The notes: a model not told the origin generated them from the sequence alone. DNA of 64,000 nt from Pseudomonas putida (GCF_005080685.1 NZ_CP039371.1:4898001-4962000); one strand, 5' to 3'; positions 17,306 through 27,940 are shown, counted from the stretch's first letter. Translations and numbers: made by a program.

Positions 17306-18484
17306 ATGCTCCTCAACCTGTTCAATGAAATGCGCGCAGCCAAGGTGCCGGTGTCGGTACGCGAGCTGCTCGACCTGCACCATGCCCTGCAAAAGCGCGT
17401 GGTGTTCGCCGACATGGACGAGTTCTACTACCTCGCCCGCGCCATCCTGGTGAAGGACGAACGCCATTTCGACAAGTTCGACCGAGCCTTCGCCGCCTAC
17501 TTCAAGGGCCTGGAAAACCTTGACCGACATATCGAGGCGCTGATCCCCGACGACTGGCTGCGCAAGGAGTTCGAGCGCTCGCTGAGCGATGAGGAACGCG
17601 CCCAGATCCAATCCCTTGGCGGCTTGGACAAGCTCATCGAGGAATTCAAGAAACGCCTCGAAGAGCAGAAGGAACGCCACGCCGGCGGCAACAAGTGGAT
17701 CGGCACCGGCGGTACCAGCCCGTTCGGTTCGGGCGGCTTCAACCCCGAGGGCGTGCGCGTGGGCGAGGCCGGCAAGCGCCAGGGCAAAGCCGTGAAGGTA
17801 TGGGACCTGCGCGAGTACAAGAACCTCGACGACCAGGTCGAACTCGGCACGCGCAACATCAAGCTGGCGTTGCGCCGGCTGCGCAAGTTCGCCCGCGAGG
17901 GCGCCGCCGAGGAGCTGGACATCGACGGCACCATCGATCACACCGCCCGGGACGCCGGGCTGCTGAACATCCAAATGCGCCCCGAGCGGCGCAACACCGT
18001 CAAGCTGCTATTGCTGTTCGACATCGGCGGCTCGATGGACGCCCACGTGCGGGTCTGCGAAGAGCTGTTCTCGGCCTGCAAGACCGAGTTCAAGCACCTG
18101 GAGTACTACTACTTCCACAACTTCGTCTACGAGTCGGTGTGGAAGAACAACCTGCGCCGTACTTCCGAGCGCTTTTCCACCTTCGACCTGCTGCACAAGT
18201 ACGGCGATGACTACAAGGTGGTGTTCGTCGGCGACGCCGCCATGGCGCCCTACGAGATCACCCAGCCCGGCGGCAGCGTCGAGCACTGGAACGAAGAGGC
18301 CGGGTATGTGTGGATGCAGCGCTTCATGGAGAAATTCAAGAAGATCATCTGGATCAACCCGTACCCGAAACAGACCTGGGAATACACCGCCTCGACCCAC
18401 CTGGTGCGTGACCTGATCGAAGACAAGATGTACCCGCTGACCCTGCAGGGGTTGGAAGATGGGATGCGTTACCTGTCCAAGTGA
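17306..18484 (+). CDS. VWA-domain protein (CoxE-like), MoxR partner
   Basis: A 392-aa cytosolic protein. The N-terminal half is helical and charged; a Gly-rich linker (GGNKWIGTGGTSPFGSGGFN, about residues 128-147) precedes the von Willebrand A domain (about 225-390). Its metal-dependent adhesion site reads LLFDIGGSMDAHV, with the DxGxS variant of the usual DxSxS. A strong AGGAGG lies 7 bases before the ATG. It should act with the MoxR ATPase encoded just upstream, recognising the client protein; this is inference from the well-known MoxR-VWA pairing. Confidence 0.85.
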   Translation: MLLNLFNEMRAAKVPVSVRELLDLHHALQKRVVFADMDEFYYLARAILVKDERHFDKFDRAFAAYFKGLENLDRHIEALIPDDWLRKEFERSLSDEERAQIQSLGGLDKLIEEFKKRLEEQKERHAGGNKWIGTGGTSPFGSGGFNPEGVRVGEAGKRQGKAVKVWDLREYKNLDDQVELGTRNIKLALRRLRKFAREGAAEELDIDGTIDHTARDAGLLNIQMRPERRNTVKLLLLFDIGGSMDAHVRVCEELFSACKTEFKHLEYYYFHNFVYESVWKNNLRRTSERFSTFDLLHKYGDDYKVVFVGDAAMAPYEITQPGGSVEHWNEEAGYVWMQRFMEKFKKIIWINPYPKQTWEYTASTHLVRDLIEDKMYPLTLQGLEDGMRYLSK

Positions 18485-18576
18485 TGTCGCCGGCAAGCCG
18501 GCTCCCACAGGTACTGCGCAGCCCTTGGGGCCTGTGGTGATCCTGTAGGAGCGGGCTTGTCCCGCGAAAGGGCCGG
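18485..18576. repeat. mixed REP pair (one of each family)
   Basis: The left element (18485-18511) has the GCCGGCAAGCCGGC core, while the right, inverted element (18542-18576) has the GCGGGCTTGTCCCGC core. Other well-preserved pairs in this window match within one family. Confidence 0.8.
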
Positions 18577-18593
18577 TACAGGCATCATGAAGC

Positions 18594-19115
18594 TCAGCGC
18601 CAGCTTTCCTTCACCGCCCGCCGCCGCCCACCGAGCATCACCCAGCCAATCCCCAGCAACAGACTCTCGACCACCAACGCCAGCACGAATCCGGCACCGA
18701 TCCCCCAGCCAATGGCCTCGGGCACCAGCAGGATCTGGTAGCTATAGCCATTGAGCGTCTCCTCGCGCAGCTGCGGGTCAGCCTGGGTCAACACATGCCA
18801 GGTACGGCTCACCCATGGGCCTTGCAGCGCCTGCCATTCATCCTCGAACAGCTGGTTGCGCAGCAACAGGCTCTCGATGCTGTTGGCATCGCTGTTGAAT
18901 ACCGGGTCGTCACTGGCGCGGTAATGCCGCAACAGCGCCTGCAGGTCGCCATTGAAGAAACGCTCGGCAGTCTGCTTGAAGCCATCGAGGGCTTGGCGCG
19001 ACTCGAACAGGTGCGCCTCGACCCGCTGGCTGTAATCGGTGATCAGCCCCGGGACCTGGATACCGGCCAGCAGGCCGAAGGTGAACAGCAGCAACCGCAG
19101 GTAACTTCTGAACAT
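18594..19115 (-). CDS. DUF2937-like inner-membrane protein
   Basis: A 173-aa protein with a hydrophobic N-terminal helix (LRLLLFTFGLLAGIQVPGL), a soluble helical middle (about 25-135) and a C-terminal membrane helix (IGWGIGAGFVLALVVESLLL) followed by a basic tail. The layout matches what I recall of DUF2937, of unknown function. AAGGA lies about 7 bases before the start. The start is 9 bases after the stop of the class II glutaminase gene, so it is third in a minus-strand operon with that gene and the membrane protein at 19913-20407. Confidence 0.65.
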   Translation of the reverse strand: MFRSYLRLLLFTFGLLAGIQVPGLITDYSQRVEAHLFESRQALDGFKQTAERFFNGDLQALLRHYRASDDPVFNSDANSIESLLLRNQLFEDEWQALQGPWVSRTWHVLTQADPQLREETLNGYSYQILLVPEAIGWGIGAGFVLALVVESLLLGIGWVMLGGRRRAVKESWR

Positions 19116-19124
19116 TCAGCGTCC

Positions 19125-19898
19125 TTAGCTCTGGCCGTGCGCCACGCACTCCCCGTGCCGCCACAAAGCCCACTGGCCCGGTTCGTAGCGGTGCCAGATC
19201 TCGTTCTCGGTGAGCGGCTCGGTGGCAATCACCGTGACCACGTCGTTGGGAGTGGTTTGCGTATGAAAATCGACGATCAGGTCGACATCCTTCAAGCGTG
19301 CAGCACCAAACGGTGCGCGGCGGGTGATGTGCACCAGCTTGGTCGTGCAGAAGCAGAACAGCCAGTCCCCGTCGCTGAGCAGGCAGTTGAACACACCCTT
19401 GCCGCGGTAAAGCGCACAAGCTTCGACCAGTACCGGCAGCAGCTGTTCCACTTCGACAGGCTCCGGGAAGGCGGCGCGGATGCGGTTGAGCAAGTCGCAG
19501 AACGCCGCTTCGCTGTCGGTGTCGCCCACGGGCCGGTAGAACGTGGTCTGGGCCTGGAAATCGGCCAGTTGGCCGTTGTGCGCGAAGCACCAGTTGCGGC
19601 CCCACATCTCGCGCACGAAGGGGTGGGTGTTGGACAGGCACACCCGGCCGACGTTGGCCTGGCGGATGTGGCCGATGACCACCTCGCTCTTGATCGGGTA
19701 GCGCTGCACCAGGTTGGCCACCTCCGACTCGCTGCTCGCCGCCGGGTCCTGGAACAGACGCAGGCCACGGCCTTCGTAGAAGCCGATGCCCCAACCATCA
19801 CGGTGCGGGCCGGTACGCCCGCCGCGCTGCATGAGGCCGGTGAAGCTGAAGACGATATCGGTGGGGACGTTGGCACTCATGCCCAGCAGTTCGCACAT
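19125..19898 (-). CDS. class II glutamine amidotransferase (YafJ-like)
   Basis: A 257-aa Ntn-type glutaminase domain protein. After removal of Met the catalytic Cys would be N-terminal (MCELLGMSAN). The other expected elements are DGWGIGFY, HIRQANVG and the oxyanion FAHNGQL. It is a stand-alone domain like E. coli YafJ, whose substrate is not known. It could release ammonia from glutamine or another gamma-glutamyl compound; no synthase partner is adjacent. Second gene of a three-gene minus-strand operon. Confidence 0.85.
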   Translation of the reverse strand: MCELLGMSANVPTDIVFSFTGLMQRGGRTGPHRDGWGIGFYEGRGLRLFQDPAASSESEVANLVQRYPIKSEVVIGHIRQANVGRVCLSNTHPFVREMWGRNWCFAHNGQLADFQAQTTFYRPVGDTDSEAAFCDLLNRIRAAFPEPVEVEQLLPVLVEACALYRGKGVFNCLLSDGDWLFCFCTTKLVHITRRAPFGAARLKDVDLIVDFHTQTTPNDVVTVIATEPLTENEIWHRYEPGQWALWRHGECVAHGQS

Positions 19899-19912
19899 GG
19901 GGCTGTCTCCGC

Positions 19913-20407
19913 TTACAGGCGCGGCTCGACCCGGCCACCGGCAGGCGCGGCAGCGGGCGGGTCGTCGCGGTAACGGTTGCGCGGCTCGGCAGCCAGCGGG
20001 GCGTCGACCAGCACCTGGTCATCTTCCTGCGCCCGGCGCTGGGCGGCGGCCTCGACCTGGGCGCGGCGCTCGCGGGCGCGCTTTTCCAGGGGCCAGCGCA
20101 GCACCACGAACAACAGGTACAGGGCGAAGGCGATCAGGCCATACATGGCGAAATCGGACACCGCACGCCAGGCGTTGTTGCCGACCTTGAAGGCGACGTC
20201 CAGCGCGGTGATGGCGATGGCCGGGGCGAAAGCCTCCTTGACCGGATCGACGATGGTCGGCGTCAGCAGCAACACCGCGACGATCACCCGCAGCGGTTCA
20301 CGCAGCCAGCGCCACATCCAGCCGGTGAGTTTGAAGCTCACCCAGAGGCAGCCCAGGGCGGCCAGGATATACAGGCCCCAGGCCAGGGTATAGTCGTTCT
20401 CGGTCAT
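19913..20407 (-). CDS. small inner-membrane protein with charged tail
   Basis: A 164-aa protein with about four hydrophobic segments (residues about 8-28, 40-58, 62-75 and 88-108) and a long hydrophilic Arg/Ala/Asp-rich C-terminal tail. I do not recognise a functional family, although homologues are sometimes labelled MFS without good reason given the size. First gene of the operon that continues with the class II glutaminase and DUF2937-like genes, 14 bases from the next start. No regulatory site is visible upstream. Confidence 0.65.
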   Translation of the reverse strand: MTENDYTLAWGLYILAALGCLWVSFKLTGWMWRWLREPLRVIVAVLLLTPTIVDPVKEAFAPAIAITALDVAFKVGNNAWRAVSDFAMYGLIAFALYLLFVVLRWPLEKRARERRAQVEAAAQRRAQEDDQVLVDAPLAAEPRNRYRDDPPAAAPAGGRVEPRL

Positions 20408-20500
20408 GGTGTTCGTGCAAGCCAGGCAAAGAGATGCCTATGATAAACACTTTTACGGGCGCAGGCAGTGTTTGCCTGCCCCCCGCCAACGAGATCACCG

Positions 20501-22543
20501 ATGCCGACCAAGCCGCAGCCCCCCATCGCCCGCCAGGACCAGGCCGCCGACCCCTACGCCTGGCTGCAACGCCGCGACGCCCCCGAGGTGCTCGAATACC
20601 TGCAGGCCGAAAACGCCTACCAGGAGGCCTGCCTGGCCGACCAGGCGCCCCTGCGCGAGCAGTTGTTCGAGGAAATCAAGGGCCGCATCAAGGAAACCGA
20701 CCTGTCGCTGCCCTCGCCGTGGGGGCCGTACCTCTATTACACCCGCACCACCGCTGGCGACGAGTACCCGCGCCACTACCGCTGCCCGCGCCCGGCCGAC
20801 GACTCGAACACGGTCGATGAAAGCCGCGAGCAACTGCTGCTCGATCCCAATGCCCTGGCCAATGGCGGCTTCCTCGCCCTCGGTGCGTTCAACGTCAGCC
20901 CCGATCATCGCCTGCTGGCCTACAGCCTGGACACCAGCGGCGACGAGATCTACACCCTGTACGTCAAGGACCTGGCCAGCGGCGAGGTGACCACCCTGCC
21001 CTTCGACGATTGCGACGGCAGCCTGACCTGGGCCAACGACAGCCAGACGCTGTTCTTCGCCGAGCTGGACGAAACCCACCGGCCCTGGCGCCTGCGCCGC
21101 CACACCCTGGGCGAGGCAGACGCGCATGACGTGTTCGAAGAACCGGACGGCCGATTCTTCCTGCATTGCTACCGGGCAAGCTCCGAGCGCCAGTTGGTGC
21201 TGTTGCTCAACAGCAAGACCACCAGCGAAGCCTGGGTGCTCGACGCCGAAACCCCATTGGCGCCGTTCGTCTGCCTGGCGGCGCGGGTCGAAGGCCATGA
21301 GTACTTCCCCGACCACGGCCAGCTTGACGGTCAATGGCGCTGGTTCATCCGCAGCAACCAGGACGGTATCAACTTCGCGCTGTACCAGGCCCCGGCCGAT
21401 CGTCCACCGACCCGCGAGCAGTGGCAGGTACTGGTCGCCCACCGCGACGAGGTGATGCTCGAAGGCCTGAGCCTGAACGCCGGGGCCCTGAGCCTGAGCC
21501 TGCGCGAAGGCGGCCTGCCGATCATCGAAGTGCGTCCCGCGGGCCTGCCGGCCTACCGGGTCGACCTGCCCGACGCGGCCTACAGCCTGTATGTGCAGGA
21601 CAGCCTGGAGTTCGCCAGCACCCGCATCCGCCTGCGCTACGAAGCGCTCAACCGCCCGGCCCAGGTACGCCAACTGACCCTGGCCACGGGTGAACAGGCG
21701 GTACTCAAGCAAACCCCGGTCCTCGGCCCGTTCGATGCCGACGACTATGTCAGCGAGCGCCTGTGGGCCACCGCGGCGGACGGCACGCAGGTGCCGATCA
21801 GCCTGGTGCGCCGGCGCGAGGACGTCGGCCAGGCCGTGCCACTCTACCTGTATGGCTACGGCGCCTATGGCGAAAGCCTCGATCCGTGGTTCTCGCATGC
21901 CCGCCTGAGCCTGCTGCAGCGTGGCGTGGGCTTCGCCATCGCCCATGTGCGCGGCGGCGGCGAAATGGGCGAGGCCTGGTACCGCGCCGGCAAGCAGGAG
22001 CACAAGCACAACAGCTTCGGCGACTTCATCGCCTGCGCCGAGCACCTCATCGCCCAGGGCGTGACCCATGCCGAGCGCCTGGCCATCAGCGGCGGCAGCG
22101 CCGGCGGCCTGCTGATGGGCGCGGTGCTCAACCTGCGCCCGGAACTGTTCCGCTGCGCCATCGCCGAAGTGCCATTTGTCGACGTGCTCAATACCATGCT
22201 CGACCCAGAGCTGCCGCTGACCGTCACCGAGTACGACGAGTGGGGCAATCCGGAGGACCCGCAGGTGCATGCGCGCATCAAGGCCTACGCGCCTTACGAG
22301 AACGTCCAGGCCCAGGCCTACCCGGCCATGCTGGTGGTGGCCGGCTACAACGACAGCCGCGTGCAGTACTGGGAAGCGGCCAAGTGGGTCGCGCGCCTGC
22401 GCACCCGCAAGACCGACGACAACCTGCTGTTGCTCAAGACCGAGATGGGCGCCGGGCACGGCGGCATGAGCGGGCGCTACCAGGGCCTGCGTGACGTGGC
22501 CCTGGAATATGCATTCGTGCTCAACGAACTGGGCGTGGTGTAA
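20501..22543 (+). CDS. ptrB: oligopeptidase B (prolyl oligopeptidase family S9A)
   Basis: A 680-aa cytosolic serine peptidase. The N-terminal two thirds form the beta-propeller and the C-terminal third the alpha/beta-hydrolase domain. The nucleophile Ser is in SGGSAGGLLMG, the acid Asp in GYNDSRVQYWE and the His in MGAGHGGMSGRY. Oligopeptidase B cleaves short peptides after Arg or Lys. Length and motif order match the family. The start at 20501 is preferred to an in-frame ATG at 20468, which would add an unsupported extension. Divergent from the membrane-protein operon on its left; convergent with a small proline-rich gene. Confidence 0.9.
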   Translation: MPTKPQPPIARQDQAADPYAWLQRRDAPEVLEYLQAENAYQEACLADQAPLREQLFEEIKGRIKETDLSLPSPWGPYLYYTRTTAGDEYPRHYRCPRPADDSNTVDESREQLLLDPNALANGGFLALGAFNVSPDHRLLAYSLDTSGDEIYTLYVKDLASGEVTTLPFDDCDGSLTWANDSQTLFFAELDETHRPWRLRRHTLGEADAHDVFEEPDGRFFLHCYRASSERQLVLLLNSKTTSEAWVLDAETPLAPFVCLAARVEGHEYFPDHGQLDGQWRWFIRSNQDGINFALYQAPADRPPTREQWQVLVAHRDEVMLEGLSLNAGALSLSLREGGLPIIEVRPAGLPAYRVDLPDAAYSLYVQDSLEFASTRIRLRYEALNRPAQVRQLTLATGEQAVLKQTPVLGPFDADDYVSERLWATAADGTQVPISLVRRREDVGQAVPLYLYGYGAYGESLDPWFSHARLSLLQRGVGFAIAHVRGGGEMGEAWYRAGKQEHKHNSFGDFIACAEHLIAQGVTHAERLAISGGSAGGLLMGAVLNLRPELFRCAIAEVPFVDVLNTMLDPELPLTVTEYDEWGNPEDPQVHARIKAYAPYENVQAQAYPAMLVVAGYNDSRVQYWEAAKWVARLRTRKTDDNLLLLKTEMGAGHGGMSGRYQGLRDVALEYAFVLNELGVV

Positions 22544-22549
22544 CGCCCG

Positions 22550-22831
22550 TCAGTCGTCGTCAGGGGCCGGCGCTTTCGGCGGATCCTGATGCAAGCCCGG
22601 CAGCGGCTGGTCCTTGGGCGGACCGGGCACCGGCATCGGCGGCAATAGCGGCGCGCCGGGCTGGCTGTCGTAGGCCTTGGGCGGCGTGCTTGGGGTGATC
22701 TGCGGGTACGGCGTGGGCGTCGGCGTGCCGGGCGCCCCGGGCACCGGTGTGGTAAGACGTGGCGGCGTGCTCGCGGCATAGGCCAGGGACACACCGGCTA
22801 CGAGCATCGCGGCGAGGATCGCACGAAACAT
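22550..22831 (-). CDS. proline-rich secreted or periplasmic small protein
   Basis: A 93-aa protein with a clear signal peptide (MFRAILAAMLVAGVSLAYAA) and a mature part that is about one third Pro, with PTPTPYPQITPSTPP-like repeats and an acidic end (APAPDDD). It should be exported and largely unstructured, perhaps cell-wall associated. I do not recognise a family. The start at 22831 is chosen because it begins the signal peptide; the frame stays open upstream to 22921. Convergent with ptrB, whose stop is 6 bases away. Confidence 0.65.
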   Translation of the reverse strand: MFRAILAAMLVAGVSLAYAASTPPRLTTPVPGAPGTPTPTPYPQITPSTPPKAYDSQPGAPLLPPMPVPGPPKDQPLPGLHQDPPKAPAPDDD

Positions 22832-22961
22832 CAGCAACCTCCTGTCGGTAACCTTCCTACAGGCTACGCCGATATTCGCGTTTTCGCCTGTCCGCCTGCC
22901 CGGCAAGCGCGCTAGACTCAAGCCATAACCGTCATTGCCTGATTACAACGAAGGAAACACC

Positions 22962-23333
22962 ATGAGCTCGGCCTCTACTTCCGCCGCCACCGCCCGCCTC
23001 GACCGCATCCTCGCCGACGCCAAGCGCGACAAGGAAATGGGCTACCGCGACAAGGCGCTGAAAATGTACCCGCACGTCTGCGGCCGTTGCGCCCGCGAGT
23101 TCTCCGGCAAGCGCCTGAGCGAACTGACCGTGCACCACCGTGACCACAACCACGACAACAACCCCCAGGACGGCTCCAACTGGGAGCTGCTGTGCCTGTA
23201 CTGCCACGACAACGAGCACTCGCGCTATACCGACCAGCAGTACTTCAGCGAAGGCTCCACCAGCACCCCGAGCATCGCCAAGGCCACCCACAACCCGTTT
23301 GCCGGGCTGGCGGGGCTGCTGAAGAAAGACTGA
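22962..23333 (+). CDS. yajD: YajD-type HNH nuclease family protein
   Basis: A 123-aa protein with an HNH fold. The zinc-like Cys pair is in HVCGRCAREF and the second pair in LLCLYCHDNEH. The core motif LTVHHRDHNHDNNPQDGSN supplies the His and Asn residues. This matches the conserved YajD proteins of gamma-proteobacteria, whose biological role is not established. AAGGAAA lies upstream of the ATG at 22962. It is a stand-alone gene, not part of a restriction or phage module. Confidence 0.85.
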   Translation: MSSASTSAATARLDRILADAKRDKEMGYRDKALKMYPHVCGRCAREFSGKRLSELTVHHRDHNHDNNPQDGSNWELLCLYCHDNEHSRYTDQQYFSEGSTSTPSIAKATHNPFAGLAGLLKKD

Positions 23334-23369
23334 CCATCGATTCGCCCCCCGCTGCTACCGGGCAGCCCG

Positions 23370-23375
23370 TATAAT
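23370..23375 (+). promoter_or_regulatory. -10 box of the SPOUT methyltransferase promoter
   Basis: A perfect TATAAT lies 30 bases before the GTG start of the methyltransferase gene. No good -35 box is visible at the right distance. Confidence 0.45.
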
Positions 23376-23404
23376 CGCGCTTTTTTCCCGAAGGGCCCCG
23401 GTAC

Positions 23405-23875
23405 GTGGCAAACAAACGATACAGCTGCATCGGCCTGTTCAACCCCAAGTCTGCGGAGAACGTCGGTTCGGTGATGCGCGCGGCGGGTTGCTACGGCGTC
23501 AACTCGGTGTTCTACACCGGCAAGCGTTATGAGCGGGCGCGTGACTTCGTCACCGACACCAAGCGAGTGCATTACGACATTCCGCTGATCGGCATCGACG
23601 ACTTGCAGCGCATCATTCCCCTGGGCTGCACGCCTGTCGCGGTGGAACTGGTCGAGGGCGCCCGGCCACTGCCCGAATACACCCACCCCGACCGCGCCAT
23701 CTATATCTTCGGGCCGGAGGACGGTTCGTTGAGCGAGGAAGTGCGCGGGTGGTGCGAAGAGACCATCTACATCCCCACCGAAGGTTGCATGAACTTGGCG
23801 GCGACGGTGAACGTGGTGCTGTATGACCGGCTGGCCAAGGGGCTCAATACCCGCTCAGGGCCCAAGTTCAAGTAG
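23405..23875 (+). CDS. SPOUT (TrmH-type) RNA 2'-O-methyltransferase
   Basis: A 156-aa minimal SPOUT methyltransferase. The trefoil-knot SAM site is visible as IYIFGPEDGSLSEE (motif 2) and MNLAATVNVVLYDRL (motif 3), with the N-terminal NPKSAENVGSVMRAAGCYG carrying the Asn/Arg motif 1. Such small members methylate ribose at the tRNA anticodon loop or another structured RNA; this one may be TrmL-like, but the substrate is not certain from sequence. It starts with GTG, preceded by a TATAAT box at 23370. Confidence 0.85.
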   Translation: MANKRYSCIGLFNPKSAENVGSVMRAAGCYGVNSVFYTGKRYERARDFVTDTKRVHYDIPLIGIDDLQRIIPLGCTPVAVELVEGARPLPEYTHPDRAIYIFGPEDGSLSEEVRGWCEETIYIPTEGCMNLAATVNVVLYDRLAKGLNTRSGPKFK

Positions 23876-23903
23876 ACGAAAAAGGCCGGCCTTGCGTTGC
23901 CTG

Positions 23904-24003
23904 GGCCGGCCTCTTCGCGGGACAAGCCCGCTCCCACAGGTACACCGTTGTCTTCAGGACAAAGGCGATTCTGTAGGAGCGGGCTTGTCCCGCGAAGAGG
24001 CCA
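23904..24003. repeat. REP pair, GCGGG-type
   Basis: Inverted copies at 23904-23941 and 23970-24003 with core GCGGGACAAGCCCGC, between the convergent methyltransferase and aldehyde dehydrogenase genes. Confidence 0.9.
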
Positions 24004-24068
24004 GTCCAGACACCACAAGACCGGCCAGGTGCCGAACTCCGTCAGAACAGCACCGTCCAGCGATCAGA

Positions 24069-25559
<1,491 letters not shown>

Positions 25560-25572
25560 TTTTCCGGCCTCC

Positions 25573-26466
25573 CTATTTGATCTGTGCGATGGTGGCTTTC
25601 AGTTCGGTGACCACGCGCTTGAGCTCCTGCTTCTCGGCCTCATCGAGGTCGTACAGCGGCTTGCGCACACCACCGGTCTTCAGGCCGTTCAGCGCCACAC
25701 CGTTCTTGATCGCCTGAACGAACTTGCCACCTTCGAGGAAGTCCATCAGCGGCATCATGGCGGCCATGATCTTGCGGCCTTTGTCGAAGTCCTTCTCGAT
25801 CACACAGGCTTCATACAGGGCCACGTGCTCGCGCGGGATGAAGTTGGAGCCGGCGCAGACCCAGCTCTTGGCGCCCCAGGCGAAGAATTCCAGGGCCTGG
25901 TCGTCCCAACCGCAGGACAGCTGGATGTTCGGACGCTGGATGGCCAGGCGGTGCAGTTGGGCCATGTCACCGGAGCTTTCCTTGATGGCGACGATGTTCT
26001 TCACGTCGGCGACGGCGTCGAAGAATGCTTCGCCCATGCTCACGCTCATGCGGCCTGGGTAGTTGTAGAGCATGATCGGCAGGTCGGCGGCGGCGTCGAC
26101 GGCTTTGACGTGCAGGGCGATTTCCTGCTGGGTCGGCAACGCGTACGGCGGAGTGCCCACCAACAGCGCGTCGGCCTTGATCTCCTTGGCGTGCTGGGCG
26201 AAGGCCACAGCGTCTTCGGTGCGGATACCGCCGGTACCGACGATCAGCGGCAGGCGACCGTTCAACACGTCCTTGGCCTGGGCGGCCAGCTCGACGCGCT
26301 CCTGGGCGGTGTGAGCGTAGTACTCGCCAGTGGTGCCGCCGATGATGACGCCATGGATTTTCGACTCGACCAGGTACTCGAGGACCTCGGCAAATGCCGC
26401 CTTGTCGATCGAGCCGTCCGCAGCCAGCGGAGTGATTGCCGGGGTGTAGATGCCTTCGAATTTCAC
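25573..26466 (-). CDS. DapA-family lyase (dihydrodipicolinate synthase-like)
   Basis: A 297-aa class I Schiff-base TIM-barrel enzyme. The GGTTGEYY loop, the catalytic Tyr in MLYNYPGR and the Schiff-base Lys in VAIKESSGD are present. A GTG start at 26466 is preferred: GGAG lies 8 bases upstream and the protein begins at the usual KFEGIYTP. An ATG 20 codons earlier (26526) has no ribosome site. It is too divergent in context to be biosynthetic DapA. With FAD oxidoreductase and ALDH genes it is more likely a catabolic aldolase, dehydratase or deaminase, like the one in the hydroxyproline pathway at 51841. Confidence 0.85.
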   Translation of the reverse strand: MKFEGIYTPAITPLAADGSIDKAAFAEVLEYLVESKIHGVIIGGTTGEYYAHTAQERVELAAQAKDVLNGRLPLIVGTGGIRTEDAVAFAQHAKEIKADALLVGTPPYALPTQQEIALHVKAVDAAADLPIMLYNYPGRMSVSMGEAFFDAVADVKNIVAIKESSGDMAQLHRLAIQRPNIQLSCGWDDQALEFFAWGAKSWVCAGSNFIPREHVALYEACVIEKDFDKGRKIMAAMMPLMDFLEGGKFVQAIKNGVALNGLKTGGVRKPLYDLDEAEKQELKRVVTELKATIAQIK

Positions 26467-26531
26467 GGTTGGTTCTCCAGTGCGTGGATCAGTGTTGTAA
26501 AGGCCGGAGCGGATCCGGGTTGTCATTGGGT

Positions 26532-27860
26532 TCAGTTCAGCGCAGCCGCTTCTTGCAGGTTGAGCGAGCGGGTTTCCGGGGCCAGGGCCACCGAGAAGGC
26601 CAGGCCGACGAAGGTCACCACGGCGGCGGCGTACATGGTGGCGCCGATGCCGTAGCTATCCAGGGCGATCGGTACCAGCCAGGTGCCGACCGCGGCACCG
26701 ATGCGCGACATCGAGGTGCCCACGCCCACGGCGCCGGCACGGATTTCGGTAGGGAACAGTTCGTTGGGGTAGACCAGCTGCAATACCTGAGCGCCGCCGA
26801 TGAACAACGCATAGGCACCGAACAACACCAGGATCAGCATCTCGTTGCCGTCGCTGAAGGCGCCCAGCCCCAGCAGCGCCAGCCCCGACCAGAAGAAGCT
26901 GTGCAGCAGCGTGGTGCGCCGGCCGATGCTATTGAGCAGGCGGGTGCCGATGATGCAGCCGACCACGAACAGGCAGGTGATGGCGACCGAGCCGATGGAC
27001 GCCCAGTCACCCTTGAGGTGCAGCGCCGCCAGCACTTTCGGCGCGAAGGCATAGACCGCGAACACCGGGATCACCGAGCAGGTCCAGAACAGGGTGACGA
27101 ACAACATGCGCTTACCGTAACCGGAGTGCAGCAGGCTCATGAAAGACAGCTTGCGGGTCTTGGGCTCCTCCGGCAGGTTACGCAGCGAGAAGTCGTTGCC
27201 ATAGACCCGCTTGATCACCTGTTCGGCTTCGGCCGAGCGGCCTTTGCTGATCAGCCAGCGCGGCGACTCCGGGGTACCGATGCGCAGGGCGAACAGGATC
27301 GCCCCGATCACCGCGGCGCTGGCCAGTACCAGGCGCCAGGCGTCGTCACCACCATGACGCAGGATGGCCTCGCCGATCATGTAGGCGGCAGCGGCACCAG
27401 CGAACCACAGCACGGTCAAGGTCGCCAGGCGTGGGCCACGGTTCTTCTTGGGCAGGAACTCCACCAGCAGCGAAGTGGCCACTGGATATTCGATACCCAC
27501 CGCAATGCCGATGGTGAAGCGCAACAGGAACAAGGCCAGGGCCGACTCGACCCAGAGCTGGGCCAGCGAAGCCAGCATGAACAGGACCGGACCTACGAAG
27601 AACACGCGCTTGCGACCGAAATGGTCAGTCAGCCAGCCCCCGAGGAAGCCACCGAAGAAGATGCCGATCAGTGCCGAAGCAGCGATCATGCCCTGCCAGA
27701 AACTGCTCAAATCAAGGCCAGCGGACATCTGCACCATCGCCACGCCGATAATGCTCAGCACGTAGCCATCGACGAACGAACCGCCCCCTGAGCGCAGGGT
27801 CAGCAATTGGTGAAAACGGTTGATCGGCACATCTTCAACGGAAATATTCGGGTTTTTCAT
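26532..27860 (-). CDS. MFS transporter (sugar/organic-acid porter type)
   Basis: A 442-aa inner-membrane permease with twelve hydrophobic helices. The loop 2-3 motif is DHFGRKRVFFVG and the second-half equivalent is NSIGRRTTLLHS. It presumably imports the substrate of the surrounding catabolic operon by proton symport; this is inference from position. Start ATG at 27860 with AGGT about 9 bases upstream. A 178-base gap with two inverted repeats separates it from the FAD oxidoreductase gene, so an internal promoter may exist here. Confidence 0.88.
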   Translation of the reverse strand: MKNPNISVEDVPINRFHQLLTLRSGGGSFVDGYVLSIIGVAMVQMSAGLDLSSFWQGMIAASALIGIFFGGFLGGWLTDHFGRKRVFFVGPVLFMLASLAQLWVESALALFLLRFTIGIAVGIEYPVATSLLVEFLPKKNRGPRLATLTVLWFAGAAAAYMIGEAILRHGGDDAWRLVLASAAVIGAILFALRIGTPESPRWLISKGRSAEAEQVIKRVYGNDFSLRNLPEEPKTRKLSFMSLLHSGYGKRMLFVTLFWTCSVIPVFAVYAFAPKVLAALHLKGDWASIGSVAITCLFVVGCIIGTRLLNSIGRRTTLLHSFFWSGLALLGLGAFSDGNEMLILVLFGAYALFIGGAQVLQLVYPNELFPTEIRAGAVGVGTSMSRIGAAVGTWLVPIALDSYGIGATMYAAAVVTFVGLAFSVALAPETRSLNLQEAAALN

Positions 27861-27916
27861 TGTTGTACCTACGACATCTCTATTGCGTTTATTCAGGGCG
27901 AGCGAGTCCGCGAAAC

Positions 27917-27932
27917 CTAAACTTGCGTTTAG
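27917..27932. promoter_or_regulatory. inverted repeat upstream of the MFS gene
   Basis: CTAAAC-TTGC-GTTTAG, a perfect 6-4-6 inverted repeat about 57 bases before the MFS start. It differs from the TAGAC sites upstream of gntR, so another regulator may bind. Confidence 0.4.
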
Positions 27933-27940
27933 TCCCGTTT

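Noticed and set aside
20495..22459. Long minus-strand frame opposite ptrB
   Set aside because: Antisense shadow of a gene with a full catalytic triad and domain order.
25573..26466. Biosynthetic dihydrodipicolinate synthase DapA
   Set aside because: It sits in a GntR-controlled catabolic operon with a transporter, FAD oxidoreductase and ALDH, so a catabolic paralogue is more likely.
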